Shown: positions 16,015 to 26,979, numbered from the stretch's first letter. The stretch is DNA of 54,423 nucleotides from Candidatus Poribacteria bacterium (GCA_021295735.1 JAGWBU010000050.1:1-54423), one strand, 5' to 3'. Notes: generated from the sequence alone by a model not told the origin. A program made the numbers and translations.

Positions 16015-17808
16015 ATGGCTAAATACGATTTTGTAATTGCTGTAGGAGGGGCACCCGGACAGGGTATAGAAACGCTTGGAAAAAGTCTGGGCCAAATCTG
16101 CGCCCGGTACGGGTTACACGTTTTCACCTATAGTGCCTACCAGTCCCTCATTCGCGGTGGTCATACCTTCCTTACCATTAGAATTAGTTCTGAACCGGTC
16201 GCTAACCACGGCGACGAAATTGACCTTATCATAGCCCTTGATAAAAACAGTATAGAAAAACATCTGCCAAACGTCAGACCCGGTGGCGCATTCATCTATA
16301 ACAGTGATGATGTTAAACAAGTTCCTGAACGAGATGATATTCAATTGTGTCCTGTACCTTACAAAAAGTTCTCCAGCGGAATTGAAAATAGAAAATTACA
16401 GAAAGCATGTCTGAATACGTGTATGCTTAGTACAGCATTACGACTCGTAGGCGCGGACTTAAAGATACTTGAGGAGATCCTCATCGGCGCGCTTCTCAAA
16501 CGCAAAGGGCAAGAAACTGTGGATGCAAACATTGATGTCGCTACTTCAGGTTATGAACATGCTACCGAAAACTTTACTCCCTTTGATACACAATTTGTAA
16601 AACAAGAACCTGCACTTGCCTTCGGTGAAGGAAATGGAATTATGGCAATGGGAGGTGCAGCAGCAGGTGTTAAGTTTTATTGCGCGTATCCGATGAGTCC
16701 TTCAACTGGTGTCCTCCACTGGATGGCAGCGAACGCAAGAAATCTGAACATTATGGTCCGTCAATGTGAAGATGAAATCAGTGTCATCAATATGGTCATC
16801 GGGGCAGCGCATGCTGGATGTAGAGCGATGTGTGCCACATCAGGTGGCGGATTTGCACTCATGTCAGAGGCAATCGGCAGCGCAGCAATGATGGAAATTC
16901 CTATCGTCGTCATTAACGTCCAGCGAGGCGGTCCCTCTACAGGTTTACCTACGAAAACCGAGCAAGGTGATTTGTGGCAACTCCTCGGTGCAAGTCAAGG
17001 CGACTTCCCAAAGATTATTGTTGCCCCTACCAGTATCATGGACGGTTTTGATACAATTCCTGAACTTTTTAACCTCGTTGATAAATTCCAATGCCCCGGC
17101 ATGGTTCTCTCGGATCTTACACTCTCCATGGGTTATACAACCTTTGATCCCGATTCAATCAATTGGCAACCGGAAATTGACCGTGGTGAATTGATAACCG
17201 AACTCGCTCAAACAGATGGGGAATACCTACGTTATCAGATTACAGAGAGTGGAATTTCGCCTCGTGCTATTCCTGGCACCCCCGGTCACGTACATGTTGT
17301 TGCTACCGATGACCATGACGAAGATGGTGGTTTAATTAGTGATGAATTTACGAACCCACATAAACGTCGTGACATCATGGAGAAACGACAACGGAAAATG
17401 GAAGGGATCGTTAAACTTCTCCCACCACCAACGCTTGAAGGCCCCGAAGATGCTGAAGTGACACTCATTGGATGGGGTTCTACACACGGTGTAATTGCTG
17501 AAGCAGCGCAAACATTAACTGAAGAAGGTATCGCAACGAACCATATCCAATTCAAATGGCTCTATCCAATTGACGAAGATGTTGTAAACAAAGTGTTGGC
17601 AACATCAGGACAGGCAATTATTGTTGAATGCAACTACACAGGTCAGTTCGCGCGATTCTTACGTGGTGAAACAGGCTTTAAGGCAAATGGTCACATTCGC
17701 AAGTACGATGGTGAACCGTTTATGCCGCACCACATTGTTGACGGAGCCCGTGAACTTTTAATCGGTAAAACAGACCTCTACGTACCATACCAAGAAATTG
17801 TTGTCTAA
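16015..17808 (+). CDS. korA: 2-oxoacid:ferredoxin oxidoreductase, fused gamma-alpha subunit
   Basis: A 597-residue subunit of a 2-oxoacid:ferredoxin oxidoreductase, probably acting on 2-oxoglutarate, which makes the acyl-CoA and reduced ferredoxin. Residues 1-185 form the gamma domain (VGGAPGQGIETLGKSL, RGGHTF); the rest is the alpha domain with AYPMSPSTG, the ATSGGGFALMSEAIG region and QRGGPSTGLPTKTEQGDL. The fused gamma-alpha arrangement is common in KorA-type enzymes. The beta subunit follows after 18 bases. Together with the aconitase at 50.7 kb it supports a TCA-type cycle using ferredoxin. Confidence 0.92.
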   Translation: MAKYDFVIAVGGAPGQGIETLGKSLGQICARYGLHVFTYSAYQSLIRGGHTFLTIRISSEPVANHGDEIDLIIALDKNSIEKHLPNVRPGGAFIYNSDDVKQVPERDDIQLCPVPYKKFSSGIENRKLQKACLNTCMLSTALRLVGADLKILEEILIGALLKRKGQETVDANIDVATSGYEHATENFTPFDTQFVKQEPALAFGEGNGIMAMGGAAAGVKFYCAYPMSPSTGVLHWMAANARNLNIMVRQCEDEISVINMVIGAAHAGCRAMCATSGGGFALMSEAIGSAAMMEIPIVVINVQRGGPSTGLPTKTEQGDLWQLLGASQGDFPKIIVAPTSIMDGFDTIPELFNLVDKFQCPGMVLSDLTLSMGYTTFDPDSINWQPEIDRGELITELAQTDGEYLRYQITESGISPRAIPGTPGHVHVVATDDHDEDGGLISDEFTNPHKRRDIMEKRQRKMEGIVKLLPPPTLEGPEDAEVTLIGWGSTHGVIAEAAQTLTEEGIATNHIQFKWLYPIDEDVVNKVLATSGQAIIVECNYTGQFARFLRGETGFKANGHIRKYDGEPFMPHHIVDGARELLIGKTDLYVPYQEIVV

Positions 17809-17826
17809 CAAAGGAGGATGAATCAA

Positions 17827-18720
17827 ATGGCAAAAAAAGAAAAACCTATTCAAGGTGCACCTACAGCGAGAGATTTTAAAGGTGATGTTAATCCCGATTG
17901 GTGTCCCGGTTGTGGTGATTTTGGGGTGCTTAGTGCACTTCAAAATGCTTATGCAAAGATTGGTCGTGGTAATCATGATCACCTCACTGTCAGCGGAATC
18001 GGGTGTTCTTCTAATCTCCCTGGCTTCATCCGCACTTACGGAATGCACACGCTGCACGGGCGATCACTTGCCGTAGCAACGGGTGCTAAACTCGCTAATC
18101 ACGATTTGAATGTTGTTGTCACCGGCGGGGATGGGGACGGATACGGAATCGGCGGGAACCATTTCATCCATACGATGCGGAAAAATATAGATCTTCTCTA
18201 CATTGTGATGAACAACGAAACTTACGGATTGACTGTCGGTCAAGCCTCACCCACTACCGTTGTAGGTGAATCCACTAAAAGCACGCCATTCGGTAATATA
18301 GAAACACCCCTCAATCCTGTTGCAATGGCAATTGTATCGGGTGCAACTTATGTCGCAAGAGCATTTAGTGCTGAGCGCGCACAACTCATCGATTTGATGT
18401 ATGATGGAATGCAGCACAAAGGGTTTGCCTTCATTGATGTTATTAGTCCTTGTGTTACATGGAAGGGTGAAGATACAATTTTCCCTTATTGGAAGGAGCG
18501 AGTCAATTTTCTTGAAAATCATGACACAAGTGACAAAGCCGCAGCACTTGAACAGGCTGTCAAAATGGGTCATGATACGCAAATTGGGTTATTCTACCAT
18601 GACACAAGCCGCCCCTCCTTGGATCAGATGGAACCCGTTTTGGAAAACGGTCCTATGACACATCAATCTCTTGGTGTTACCTCTGAACAGGGTGCCGCAA
18701 TTATCCAGCGCATGATGTAA
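17827..18720 (+). CDS. korB: 2-oxoacid:ferredoxin oxidoreductase beta subunit
   Basis: A 297-residue thiamine-diphosphate-binding beta subunit. WCPGCGDFG near the N-terminus and the TPP motif GDGDGYGIGGNHF followed by N-rich NNETYGLT are characteristic. An ATG at 17818 abuts the AGGAGG ribosome site (17812-17817), too close to use, so the ATG at 17827, 9 bases away, was chosen. Partner of the gamma-alpha subunit upstream. A strong terminator follows at 18732. Confidence 0.92.
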   Translation: MAKKEKPIQGAPTARDFKGDVNPDWCPGCGDFGVLSALQNAYAKIGRGNHDHLTVSGIGCSSNLPGFIRTYGMHTLHGRSLAVATGAKLANHDLNVVVTGGDGDGYGIGGNHFIHTMRKNIDLLYIVMNNETYGLTVGQASPTTVVGESTKSTPFGNIETPLNPVAMAIVSGATYVARAFSAERAQLIDLMYDGMQHKGFAFIDVISPCVTWKGEDTIFPYWKERVNFLENHDTSDKAAALEQAVKMGHDTQIGLFYHDTSRPSLDQMEPVLENGPMTHQSLGVTSEQGAAIIQRMM

Positions 18721-18731
18721 AACGGAACGGT

Positions 18732-18763
18732 AAGGGCAGGTATGTATCTGCCCTTTTCTTTTT
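18732..18763 (+). terminator. Intrinsic terminator after the kor operon
   Basis: AAGGGCAG (18732-18739), an 8-base loop, CTGCCCTT (18748-18755), then a T-rich run TTTTCTTTTT. It ends the kor transcript 12 bases past the korB stop. It also overlaps an upstream in-frame ATG (18742) of the next gene, which argues against that start. Confidence 0.85.
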
Positions 18764-18798
18764 GCTCTACGCCAGAATTACAAATATCTCCTCACACT

Positions 18799-19512
18799 AT
18801 GCGTCTTAACGCTTCCCAGATCACAAAAAATTTCGGACACCGTACGATTGTTAAAAACGTTAATCTCACGATTAACCCTGGAGAAGTATTGGCGATTTTC
18901 GGTCCTAACGGTGCGGGTAAAACGACGTTCATTAAAATACTTGCTACTCTCCTCCGCCCCACATCGGGGAAACTTGAAATCGAAGGCATAGATGCAATCG
19001 CTGACTACGCACAAGTGAGAAATACTTTAGGCGTTATTATCCATGAGCATTTAGCGTACCCTACATTAACTCCTTATGAGAATCTCAGGTTTTTTGGGCA
19101 GATGTACGGTGTTGAACATTTAGAGACTCGCTGTAAAACACTTTTGGGTGAAGTTGGCTTGCACCGCTTTATCCATGAACCGCTTCACATCTTTTCACGG
19201 GGCATGACGCAGCGTTTTATGATTGCCAGAGCCCTCCTCCATCACCCTTCAATTTTACTACTTGATGAACCTTTCTCTGGACTTGATGCATCTGCCAAGC
19301 AGTTTGTGATAGATCGCATTGCACAAGAACGAGAAAATGGGAAAGGCATCCTCATTACAACGCACAACATCGAATTGGGATATCTTGTCGGCACGAAGTT
19401 TCTTTTTATGATAAAAGGAGAATTGGAGGAGATCGCAAAAAAAGATGAAATTGAAGTAGAGACGTTACTACACATGTACGAAGAGAGGTTGATAGACACC
19501 ACTTCAAATTGA
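18799..19512 (+). CDS. ccmA: CcmA-like heme exporter ATP-binding protein
   Basis: A 237-residue ABC ATPase. Walker A is GPNGAGKTT, the signature is FSRGMTQR, and Walker B is ILLLDEPF, followed by the H-loop TTHN. An in-frame ATG at 18742 lies inside the terminator loop, so the start at 18799 (MRLNASQ) was chosen. The adjacent gene encodes a CcmB-like permease, so the pair is most likely the CcmAB transporter that drives release of holo-CcmE, placed apart from the ccmEFH operon. ABC ATPase identity is certain; the CcmA assignment depends on the neighbour. Confidence 0.85.
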   Translation: MRLNASQITKNFGHRTIVKNVNLTINPGEVLAIFGPNGAGKTTFIKILATLLRPTSGKLEIEGIDAIADYAQVRNTLGVIIHEHLAYPTLTPYENLRFFGQMYGVEHLETRCKTLLGEVGLHRFIHEPLHIFSRGMTQRFMIARALLHHPSILLLDEPFSGLDASAKQFVIDRIAQERENGKGILITTHNIELGYLVGTKFLFMIKGELEEIAKKDEIEVETLLHMYEERLIDTTSN

Positions 19513-19519
19513 GACACAC

Positions 19520-20215
19520 ATGAAGGCACTCCGTCAGATTGCCGCGTTGATTCGTAAAGACTTTAGGCTGCAATTCCGTTCGAAAGAGACGCTGGCATTA
19601 ATTTTTGTTTTTAGCGTACTTGTTGTTCTCATTTTTGCGTTTGCGTTTGGTCCAGATTTTCCTAAAGAAGAAAATGAACGCGGAAAATTAGCCGCCAGTG
19701 TCCTCTGGGCAGCATTCGTTTTTGCGGGTATTATCAACTTGAATCGTTCATTCGTGGTAGAACGCACACACGGTGCGCTGCACGGCATGCGACTTACTGG
19801 TGTTGATGCGAGCAATATTTACCTTTCCAAAGTTGTCAGCAATTTTGTTTTTCTATTTTTACTGGAAATTGTCATTACCCCCATCGCACTTCAATTCTTA
19901 GACCTATTTGACGCTGTGACGGTGGGCATATTATTAAAACTACTTGGCGTGCTGAGTATCGGCACGCTCGGTTTTTGTGCTGTCGGTGTGCTGTTAGCTG
20001 GGATGTCTACAAGCACAAATGGTGGTGAAAGCCTACTTTCTGTAATTTTACTTCCACTTATCATTCCAATTATTATGGGCGGAACAAAATGCACTGTCTC
20101 TATTTTGGTAACTGGTGGATTAGAAGACAGTTTTTGGCTGAAAATGGTGGTAGGGTCAACTCTTATTTTTTTGGCATCAGCGTATCTGCTTGCTGATGCC
20201 GTTATTGAGGAATAG
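19520..20215 (+). CDS. ccmB: CcmB-like heme exporter permease
   Basis: A 231-residue protein with about six membrane helices. The opening (IAALIRKDFRLQFRSKETL) and NRSFVVERTHGALHGMRLT match the CcmB family, the membrane partner of CcmA. It starts 7 bases after the ccmA stop. No ccmC gene follows; the next gene is enolase. A terminator was not identified between 20215 and 20304. Confidence 0.88.
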   Translation: MKALRQIAALIRKDFRLQFRSKETLALIFVFSVLVVLIFAFAFGPDFPKEENERGKLAASVLWAAFVFAGIINLNRSFVVERTHGALHGMRLTGVDASNIYLSKVVSNFVFLFLLEIVITPIALQFLDLFDAVTVGILLKLLGVLSIGTLGFCAVGVLLAGMSTSTNGGESLLSVILLPLIIPIIMGGTKCTVSILVTGGLEDSFWLKMVVGSTLIFLASAYLLADAVIEE

Positions 20216-20276
20216 TGGTGGCTTAAATACCCGAACGGTAATATAATCGTATCAGATATTAGTCGCCACACCTTGA

Positions 20277-21605
<1,329 letters not shown>

Positions 21606-21671
21606 AACCCTGTTTTCGTATTGGGCCGGTGTTTGTGCTGTCCCAATACATCCTCTTTAAAGAGTTGCTTT

Positions 21672-21959
21672 ATGCGTATTTTTCGCGCAATCTTACTTAT
21701 CATCGCATTAGCCCTACTCATAGTCAGCGTCAGGCAATTTATGCGTGGTTATAGAGACTGGGAACAAGCGCAAATCGTTGAGAAAGGCTACCAAGCGGAA
21801 ATACGAGAGTTGGAAGCCGAACGCGATCGGCGTAAGCAGCGTGTTGAACTGCTAAAAGATGATACCTTAACCAAAGAACGTCTTGTCAGAAAAAGGTTCG
21901 GTTATGTCAAGCCTGGTGAGGTCAAATACAAAATAATTAAACCCACACAATCTGAATAA
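21672..21959 (+). CDS. FtsB/DivIC-type septum formation protein
   Basis: A 95-residue bitopic protein: short N-terminus, one membrane helix (about 5-20), a coiled coil rich in E, R and Q (QAEIRELEAERDRRKQRVELL), then the conserved KERLVRKRFGYVKPGE that ends FtsB/DivIC proteins. These act in the divisome with FtsL and FtsQ. The frame is open from 21621, but the 17 extra residues are cysteine-rich and not conserved, so the ATG at 21672 is preferred. The eno-ftsB neighbourhood supports the call. Confidence 0.85.
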   Translation: MRIFRAILLIIALALLIVSVRQFMRGYRDWEQAQIVEKGYQAEIRELEAERDRRKQRVELLKDDTLTKERLVRKRFGYVKPGEVKYKIIKPTQSE

Positions 21960-22085
21960 TTATCAAATCCAAACGAACCGTTTGTTTGATCTATAGATAA
22001 CATTCCCCGCACAATTTTACACAAAATTGAATAGAGCAAACACCTGTGTTTGTCTTCGTGTTTCGCGATTTGTCCAATAAACCTT

Positions 22086-22114
22086 TTGCAATATAGAATA
22101 ATATTAGTTATAAT
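22086..22114 (+). promoter_or_regulatory. Sigma-70-like promoter
   Basis: TTGCAA (22086-22091), 17-base spacer, TATAAT (22109-22114), about 90 bases upstream of the glycosidase gene at 22205. Confidence 0.6.
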
Positions 22115-22204
22115 TGAGAATAGCACAATCAGACAAATTCCGGGTTATAACGTTCTGACTAAAAATAGTCACGCTATTACTGCCATGAAATATAGGACAA
22201 TTTT

Positions 22205-23560
22205 ATGTTGCACGCAGAAAACAATCGCCGAAACCCTATGCCTAAGCTAATTGCTATATGTGGATTGCTGCTGCTTTTCATTTTCGTCATTAATGCTGTT
22301 CGGGTTTTTGAGAATAAGACATCTGAGCCGTCCATTACTAAAGTTGGTGTGGAGGAAACGCGGCCGAAATCTATTAGGGCAGAGGTGAAGGAATTGCGTC
22401 CGAAATCTGTTAGACGCAAGGATGCACTTGATACAAGGCGATGGCCCGATGGATTCAGGCTATACCGCTATCAGTGGGTTGGGGGCGCTGCTGTTTACGT
22501 TGCGGAAATGGATCGTGATGTCAAAAACCTTAGATTCGATATAGAACTTGCCAACTCTCAAATTCTTAGGCGTGAAACTATCACCAGTGCTACGAGACGG
22601 CTCAAACGAAAAGGAATACAACCTCTGGCGGGTGTCAATGGGAGTTTTGGGATTCGTGAGGACAGTTATGGTCGTGGCGGTATGATTTTCAACCTTCATA
22701 TCCAAGCAGGTGAACTTGTCAGTATTCCTAAATTAATTGATAGATGGGGTTATTCACCACCTTCACCATGGGGCGAAACAAGTTTTGGAGTTACCCCTGA
22801 TGGCGAATTTCTTTTACAGGCGGTTCAATTAAACGGCAAACTTCGCATTGGCGAAGAAACACTTACGATAGAAGCGGTCAACCAAATCTGCGATTCGTTG
22901 TGTCAGGCAGTGCTTTACACGCCACGTTTTGGAAGATCGACTTTGACACGTCGATGCTACGAATTCACCCTTAAAAAACTAACACTTCCGCTCACCGGTA
23001 AATACACGAGTCGTTTTGTTGTGACCGCAGTTAATCCGCGTGGCAACAGCGTCATACCGTCTGATGGTGTTGTCCTCGCTATGGAACCTCGCTTGGCAGT
23101 CCGCTGGTACAAAAAGATTTCAAAATCTACGACTGGTGTATTGGATATTGCGCTCACGCCTGAAAAATGGCAGACAGTTCAGACGGGTATTGGTGGTAAT
23201 CTACGGTTGTTACGTGACGGTGAAATTGAGCCTGAATTGTTTGAGTTTGCACGTGGTAGAAACAACAGTGCTTACAGACATAGCAATGCTGCCCATCGGC
23301 ATCCGAGAAGTGCATTAGGGTTTAATGATGAGAAACTCTTTCTTATTGTTATTGATGGCAGGCAATCTGGGTACAGCATGGGTATGACCCTTTATCAGAT
23401 GGCAGATTTTTTTAATGACATCGGCATTAAGCACGCTATTAACTTTGATGGTGGTAGTTCCTCTGCTTTGTGGGCATTGGGCAGGATTGTAAATAGACCT
23501 GCACACGGTTATGAACGTCGCATCTTCAACGTAGCGTTGATTCGCACTAAAGAAAAATAA
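22205..23560 (+). CDS. Phosphodiester glycosidase (NAGPA) domain protein
   Basis: A 451-residue membrane-anchored or secreted protein. One N-terminal hydrophobic helix (about 14-32) is followed by a basic linker with two similar units (ETRPKSIRAEVKE and ELRPKSVR). The catalytic domain has AGVNGSFGIREDSYGRGGM and ends with NFDGGSSSALWA, the signature of the phosphodiester glycosidase (NAGPA/DUF2233) family, which removes N-acetylglucosamine or related sugars from phosphodiesters or acts on exopolysaccharide. A second start (MPKLIAI) at 22238 is possible. A small lipoprotein gene follows 4 bases later. Confidence 0.85.
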   Translation: MLHAENNRRNPMPKLIAICGLLLLFIFVINAVRVFENKTSEPSITKVGVEETRPKSIRAEVKELRPKSVRRKDALDTRRWPDGFRLYRYQWVGGAAVYVAEMDRDVKNLRFDIELANSQILRRETITSATRRLKRKGIQPLAGVNGSFGIREDSYGRGGMIFNLHIQAGELVSIPKLIDRWGYSPPSPWGETSFGVTPDGEFLLQAVQLNGKLRIGEETLTIEAVNQICDSLCQAVLYTPRFGRSTLTRRCYEFTLKKLTLPLTGKYTSRFVVTAVNPRGNSVIPSDGVVLAMEPRLAVRWYKKISKSTTGVLDIALTPEKWQTVQTGIGGNLRLLRDGEIEPELFEFARGRNNSAYRHSNAAHRHPRSALGFNDEKLFLIVIDGRQSGYSMGMTLYQMADFFNDIGIKHAINFDGGSSSALWALGRIVNRPAHGYERRIFNVALIRTKEK

Positions 23561-23564
23561 TCAC

Positions 23565-23975
23565 ATGAAACTACGATATGCTATACTATCCATCCTGTTG
23601 TTAATCGCGTGTTCAAATAGGAATACCCCACAAGCAGTCGCTGAAGATTTTATCTATAATTACTACAAACTTGCTAACCAAGAAACGGCACTCCAACTGA
23701 GCTATGGACAGGCTACAGAAAAATTGGAAGCGGAAATAGTGCGGCTGCAGGATGTGCGGGCACCGGGCGATCCTGGACCCGAAATGCCAAAAATGGAATA
23801 TAAACAAACCGGAAAAGAAGTCGCGAATGAAGTTGAAAACATAGAACACATATTATTCGACTATAAATTGACAATCAAAAATAGCGTCGGCACAACAACA
23901 CATACCCGAAATGTTGTGATTACCACTGAAAACATAGAAGGGCAGTGGAAGGTTGTCAATTTTGATGAGTATTAG
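23565..23975 (+). CDS. Small lipoprotein
   Basis: A 136-residue predicted lipoprotein: signal peptide with lipobox LLIAC (C17), followed by AVAEDFIYNYYKLANQ, which resembles the start of small NTF2-like/DUF4878 extracytoplasmic domains. The chain ends EGQWKVVNFDEY, as those domains often do. It is probably co-transcribed with the glycosidase gene. Function is unknown. Confidence 0.7.
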   Translation: MKLRYAILSILLLIACSNRNTPQAVAEDFIYNYYKLANQETALQLSYGQATEKLEAEIVRLQDVRAPGDPGPEMPKMEYKQTGKEVANEVENIEHILFDYKLTIKNSVGTTTHTRNVVITTENIEGQWKVVNFDEY

Positions 23976-24031
23976 AATATTATGGTTTGAGGTGACGCGG
24001 GAATCCTAATTTTATCCAATGGAAGTTTTCC

Positions 24032-25141
24032 ATGAAAACCGGCAAGGTCGCTATCTTTACACAACCACAAACGCCGTTGGAATTTCGGGAATATCCGATC
24101 CCATCCGTAACAGCTGACGATATGCTTGTACGAATCCGAATGGCGAATATCTGCGGTTCAGATCTGCACTTTTGGCGAGGGCACGGTCCCAAAATCACAG
24201 GAGGAATTCCCCAAGTGTTGGGTCATGAAATGATCGGCACGATTGAAGCGATGGGACGCAACGTCCAAAATGACAGCATAGGACAACCGCTGACCGAAGG
24301 AGACCGAATCGTCTACTCCTATTTCAAACCCTGCCAACGCTGTTGGATGTGTCTCAACGGAAAACCTGGTTGTCCGAATCGCTACAGAGATTGGCTCGGT
24401 GTTTCAAGTGAACAACATCCACATTTCCACGGTGCTTACGGTGAATACTACTATATGAAGGCAGGACATTGGGTTTTTAAAGTGCCTGATGAACTGCCGG
24501 ACACGCTTGTTTCTCCTATAAACTGCGCTTTATCGGAAGTTATTTACGGACTCAATCAAATCGGTATCACACTTGGAGATACGGTTGTTATCCAAGGTGC
24601 TGGCGGGCTCGGGCTTTATGCAACTGCGGTGGCAAGGGAGATGGGTGCAGGGAAAATCGTTGTCCTTGATCGGCTTCCTGCACGGCTTGCACTCGCGCAT
24701 GAATTTGGCGCGGATTATACGCTCAACGTAGATGAACTTGAAATAGCAGAACGCGTTGATTATGTTCTTGACCAGACAAGTGGCATCGGTGCCGATCTTG
24801 TCGCGGAGTTTGTTGGCTCGCCGCGCGTGCTCGCTGAAGGTATAGAAATGCTTCGGTGGGGTGGACGTTATCTCTGGATCGGTAATATCAATCTCGGTTT
24901 TCCAACGGAAATTGATCCTGGTAATATCGTTCGGTGTAGCAAAGCGATTCGAGGTGTGATCGTTTATGAGCCATGGGTAATTCCGCGTGCGCTTGATTTC
25001 CTGAGCCGCACACGAGACAAATATCCGTTTCATAAAATCATCTCCGATACTTTCCCGTTTGACCATATTAACGACGCTTTCTCTTACGCTGATGAGGGTT
25101 CTGCTATCCGAGTCGGATTGAAATTTGATGAGGTCCATTAA
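24032..25141 (+). CDS. Zinc-dependent medium-chain alcohol dehydrogenase
   Basis: A 369-residue MDR-family dehydrogenase. The catalytic zinc site is C41-GSD-H45 with GHE at about 67-69. The structural-zinc lobe has CQRCWMCLNGKPGC, i.e. the four-cysteine pattern, and the NAD site is GAGGLGLYA. The C-terminal half fits sorbitol/threonine/alcohol dehydrogenase-like enzymes. Its substrate is undetermined. Confidence 0.88.
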   Translation: MKTGKVAIFTQPQTPLEFREYPIPSVTADDMLVRIRMANICGSDLHFWRGHGPKITGGIPQVLGHEMIGTIEAMGRNVQNDSIGQPLTEGDRIVYSYFKPCQRCWMCLNGKPGCPNRYRDWLGVSSEQHPHFHGAYGEYYYMKAGHWVFKVPDELPDTLVSPINCALSEVIYGLNQIGITLGDTVVIQGAGGLGLYATAVAREMGAGKIVVLDRLPARLALAHEFGADYTLNVDELEIAERVDYVLDQTSGIGADLVAEFVGSPRVLAEGIEMLRWGGRYLWIGNINLGFPTEIDPGNIVRCSKAIRGVIVYEPWVIPRALDFLSRTRDKYPFHKIISDTFPFDHINDAFSYADEGSAIRVGLKFDEVH

Positions 25142-25149
25142 TTTATGCT

Positions 25150-25470
25150 ATGGAGTTAGAAATATATCAAGACCAAAATGGGAATGAGCCTTTTTTAGAA
25201 TGGCTTTCTGGCATTAAGGACAAAGTGATGACTGCAAGAATTCGTAGTCGCTTAAGAAGGGTTGAAGAAACCGGAAAATTCGGTGATTTTCGGTCAGTAG
25301 GAAGTGGCATGTATGAATTTCGGCTGCAGTTTGGACCGGCGTACCGGATTTACTTCGGCAGAATAGGAAACGATACCATTTTACTGTTACGGGGTGGTGA
25401 CAAGGGTTCGCAAAGTCAAGATATCGGAAAAGCAAAGATAGATTGGAAAGAACATAATTCAAGGGAGTAA
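25150..25470 (+). CDS. HigB/RelE-type toxin (Gp49-like)
   Basis: A 106-residue protein of the phage Gp49-like RelE/ParE superfamily: FLEWLSGIKDK, RIRSRLRRVEETGKFGDFRSVGSGMYEFRL and YRIYFGR are typical, as is LLLRGGDKGSQ. The family cleaves mRNA at the ribosome. The toxin comes first, with the antitoxin gene 4 bases later, the higBA order. Confidence 0.88.
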   Translation: MELEIYQDQNGNEPFLEWLSGIKDKVMTARIRSRLRRVEETGKFGDFRSVGSGMYEFRLQFGPAYRIYFGRIGNDTILLLRGGDKGSQSQDIGKAKIDWKEHNSRE

Positions 25471-25474
25471 AAAA

Positions 25475-25801
25475 ATGCATAACTACAGAAAATTCAAAGA
25501 TTTTCATATTGCACAATTACGTGATCCAGAAAACGCAAAAATATATCTTTCTGTAGCACTTGAAGATTATGAGAAAAACGAAGATATAGATGCTTTTTTA
25601 CTTGCGGTTAGAGATGTAGCAGAGGCACAGGGAGACATGTCTAAGTTAGCCGAAAGTGTTAGCCTCACCAATGAGGGACTTTACAAAATTCTTTCTGAAA
25701 ACGGGAATCCACAACTTAATATGATGCGTAAAATATTGCACGAATTAGGTTTTAAATTTTCTATAGAAGCACGCGAGAACCGACTACAAGCAGGTCACTA
25801 A
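25475..25801 (+). CDS. HigA-type addiction module antidote
   Basis: A 108-residue antitoxin with a helix-turn-helix (LAESVSLTNEGLYKILSENGNPQLNMMRKIL, about 63-93) preceded by YLSVALEDYEKNEDIDAFLLAVRDVAEAQG. This is the probable-addiction-module antidote family paired with Gp49-like toxins. It likely represses its own operon. Confidence 0.88.
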   Translation: MHNYRKFKDFHIAQLRDPENAKIYLSVALEDYEKNEDIDAFLLAVRDVAEAQGDMSKLAESVSLTNEGLYKILSENGNPQLNMMRKILHELGFKFSIEARENRLQAGH

Positions 25802-25854
25802 AATAGAACAGCGTCTGTTCACGACAAATACTAAATATCAATAATCCCGTTAAA

Positions 25855-26979
25855 ATGCCATCTTCCCTCTACATCCACATTCCGTTTTGCGCGACGAAAT
25901 GCTACTATTGCGCTTTCAATACCTATTCTTTTTACAAAGAGCAAGCGAAAATTTACTTAGACGCGCTCCAAACGGAGATAGAACTTTACGCGCCGCAAAC
26001 CGACCCTTTACGAACAATTTTCATTGGCGGCGGCACCCCTTCCATCCTTTCTGCCAACGCTTTAGAACAGTTGTTTGCCGATATACAGAAACATTTCCAG
26101 ATATGTCCTGATGCCGAAATCACTGTAGAATGCAATCCGGGCACCGTTAATGGTGAAAAACTCAGTGTGATGAAAAATGCTGGTGTAAATAGACTCAGTT
26201 TCGGTTTGCAAGCGATGCAGGATGAGACATTACGGCAATTAGGCAGAATTCACACCGTTGATGAATTTCTGCACAGTTATCATTTGGCACGCGAACACGG
26301 CTTTGACAGTATCAACATTGACCTCATCTTTGCTCTTCCAAAGCAAACGAAGGAAGCATGGCAGCATACCTTGAGCGAGACAATTGCACTTGAACCCGAA
26401 CATATCTCTACCTATAATCTCGTTATGGAAGAGTCAACACCGTTTTATGACTGGTGGAAAGCCGGTGAACTTGTCCTCCCTGCTGAAGATACCGAAGCAG
26501 ATATGTTCCAATGGACTATTGAAACACTCACCTCGCACGGATATACGCACTATGAAATCTGCAATTTTGCCCGTCCGAACCGTGAGGTGAAACACAATCT
26601 TGTTTATTGGAATAATCAGGAATATGTCGGATTAGGCGTTGGCGCATGCGGGTATGTTGATGGTGTCCGTTATACGAACATCCGAGGTATCCGACCCTAT
26701 ATTGAAGCACTCCATCAGCACAAAAAACCGATTTCAGAGACTGAACGCCTAATAGGGCATGCTGAAAAAGCAGAGACTCTCATGCTTGCACTCCGTAAGC
26801 GAGAGGGTATCTGTTTAGCGGATTATGAGCGACGTTTCGGTGAAAAACTTGAGGTAGAATTTGGGGAGACTATTCAAAAGTGGACAGATTTAGATTTGTT
26901 AGAGCAGAACGGTACACATCTTCGTTTTACCCAACGCGGGCTTTTCTTGGCAAATGAGGTTTTTGTGGAATTGATGTGA
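25855..26979 (+). CDS. hemW: HemW-type radical SAM protein
   Basis: A 374-residue radical SAM protein close to coproporphyrinogen III oxidase HemN but of the HemW type, a heme chaperone. The cluster motif is C12-ATK-C16-YY-C19. FIGGGTPS, VECNPGT and RLSFGLQAMQDETLRQLGR follow as in the family. There is no long N-terminal extension with the extra HemN cysteine, which supports HemW. Heme handling fits the nearby ccm genes. Confidence 0.9.
   Translation: MPSSLYIHIPFCATKCYYCAFNTYSFYKEQAKIYLDALQTEIELYAPQTDPLRTIFIGGGTPSILSANALEQLFADIQKHFQICPDAEITVECNPGTVNGEKLSVMKNAGVNRLSFGLQAMQDETLRQLGRIHTVDEFLHSYHLAREHGFDSINIDLIFALPKQTKEAWQHTLSETIALEPEHISTYNLVMEESTPFYDWWKAGELVLPAEDTEADMFQWTIETLTSHGYTHYEICNFARPNREVKHNLVYWNNQEYVGLGVGACGYVDGVRYTNIRGIRPYIEALHQHKKPISETERLIGHAEKAETLMLALRKREGICLADYERRFGEKLEVEFGETIQKWTDLDLLEQNGTHLRFTQRGLFLANEVFVELM

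Noticed and set aside
18742-18798. Longer CcmA-like protein starting at 18742
   Set aside because: This ATG lies inside the loop of the kor terminator and the added residues are not part of the ABC fold.
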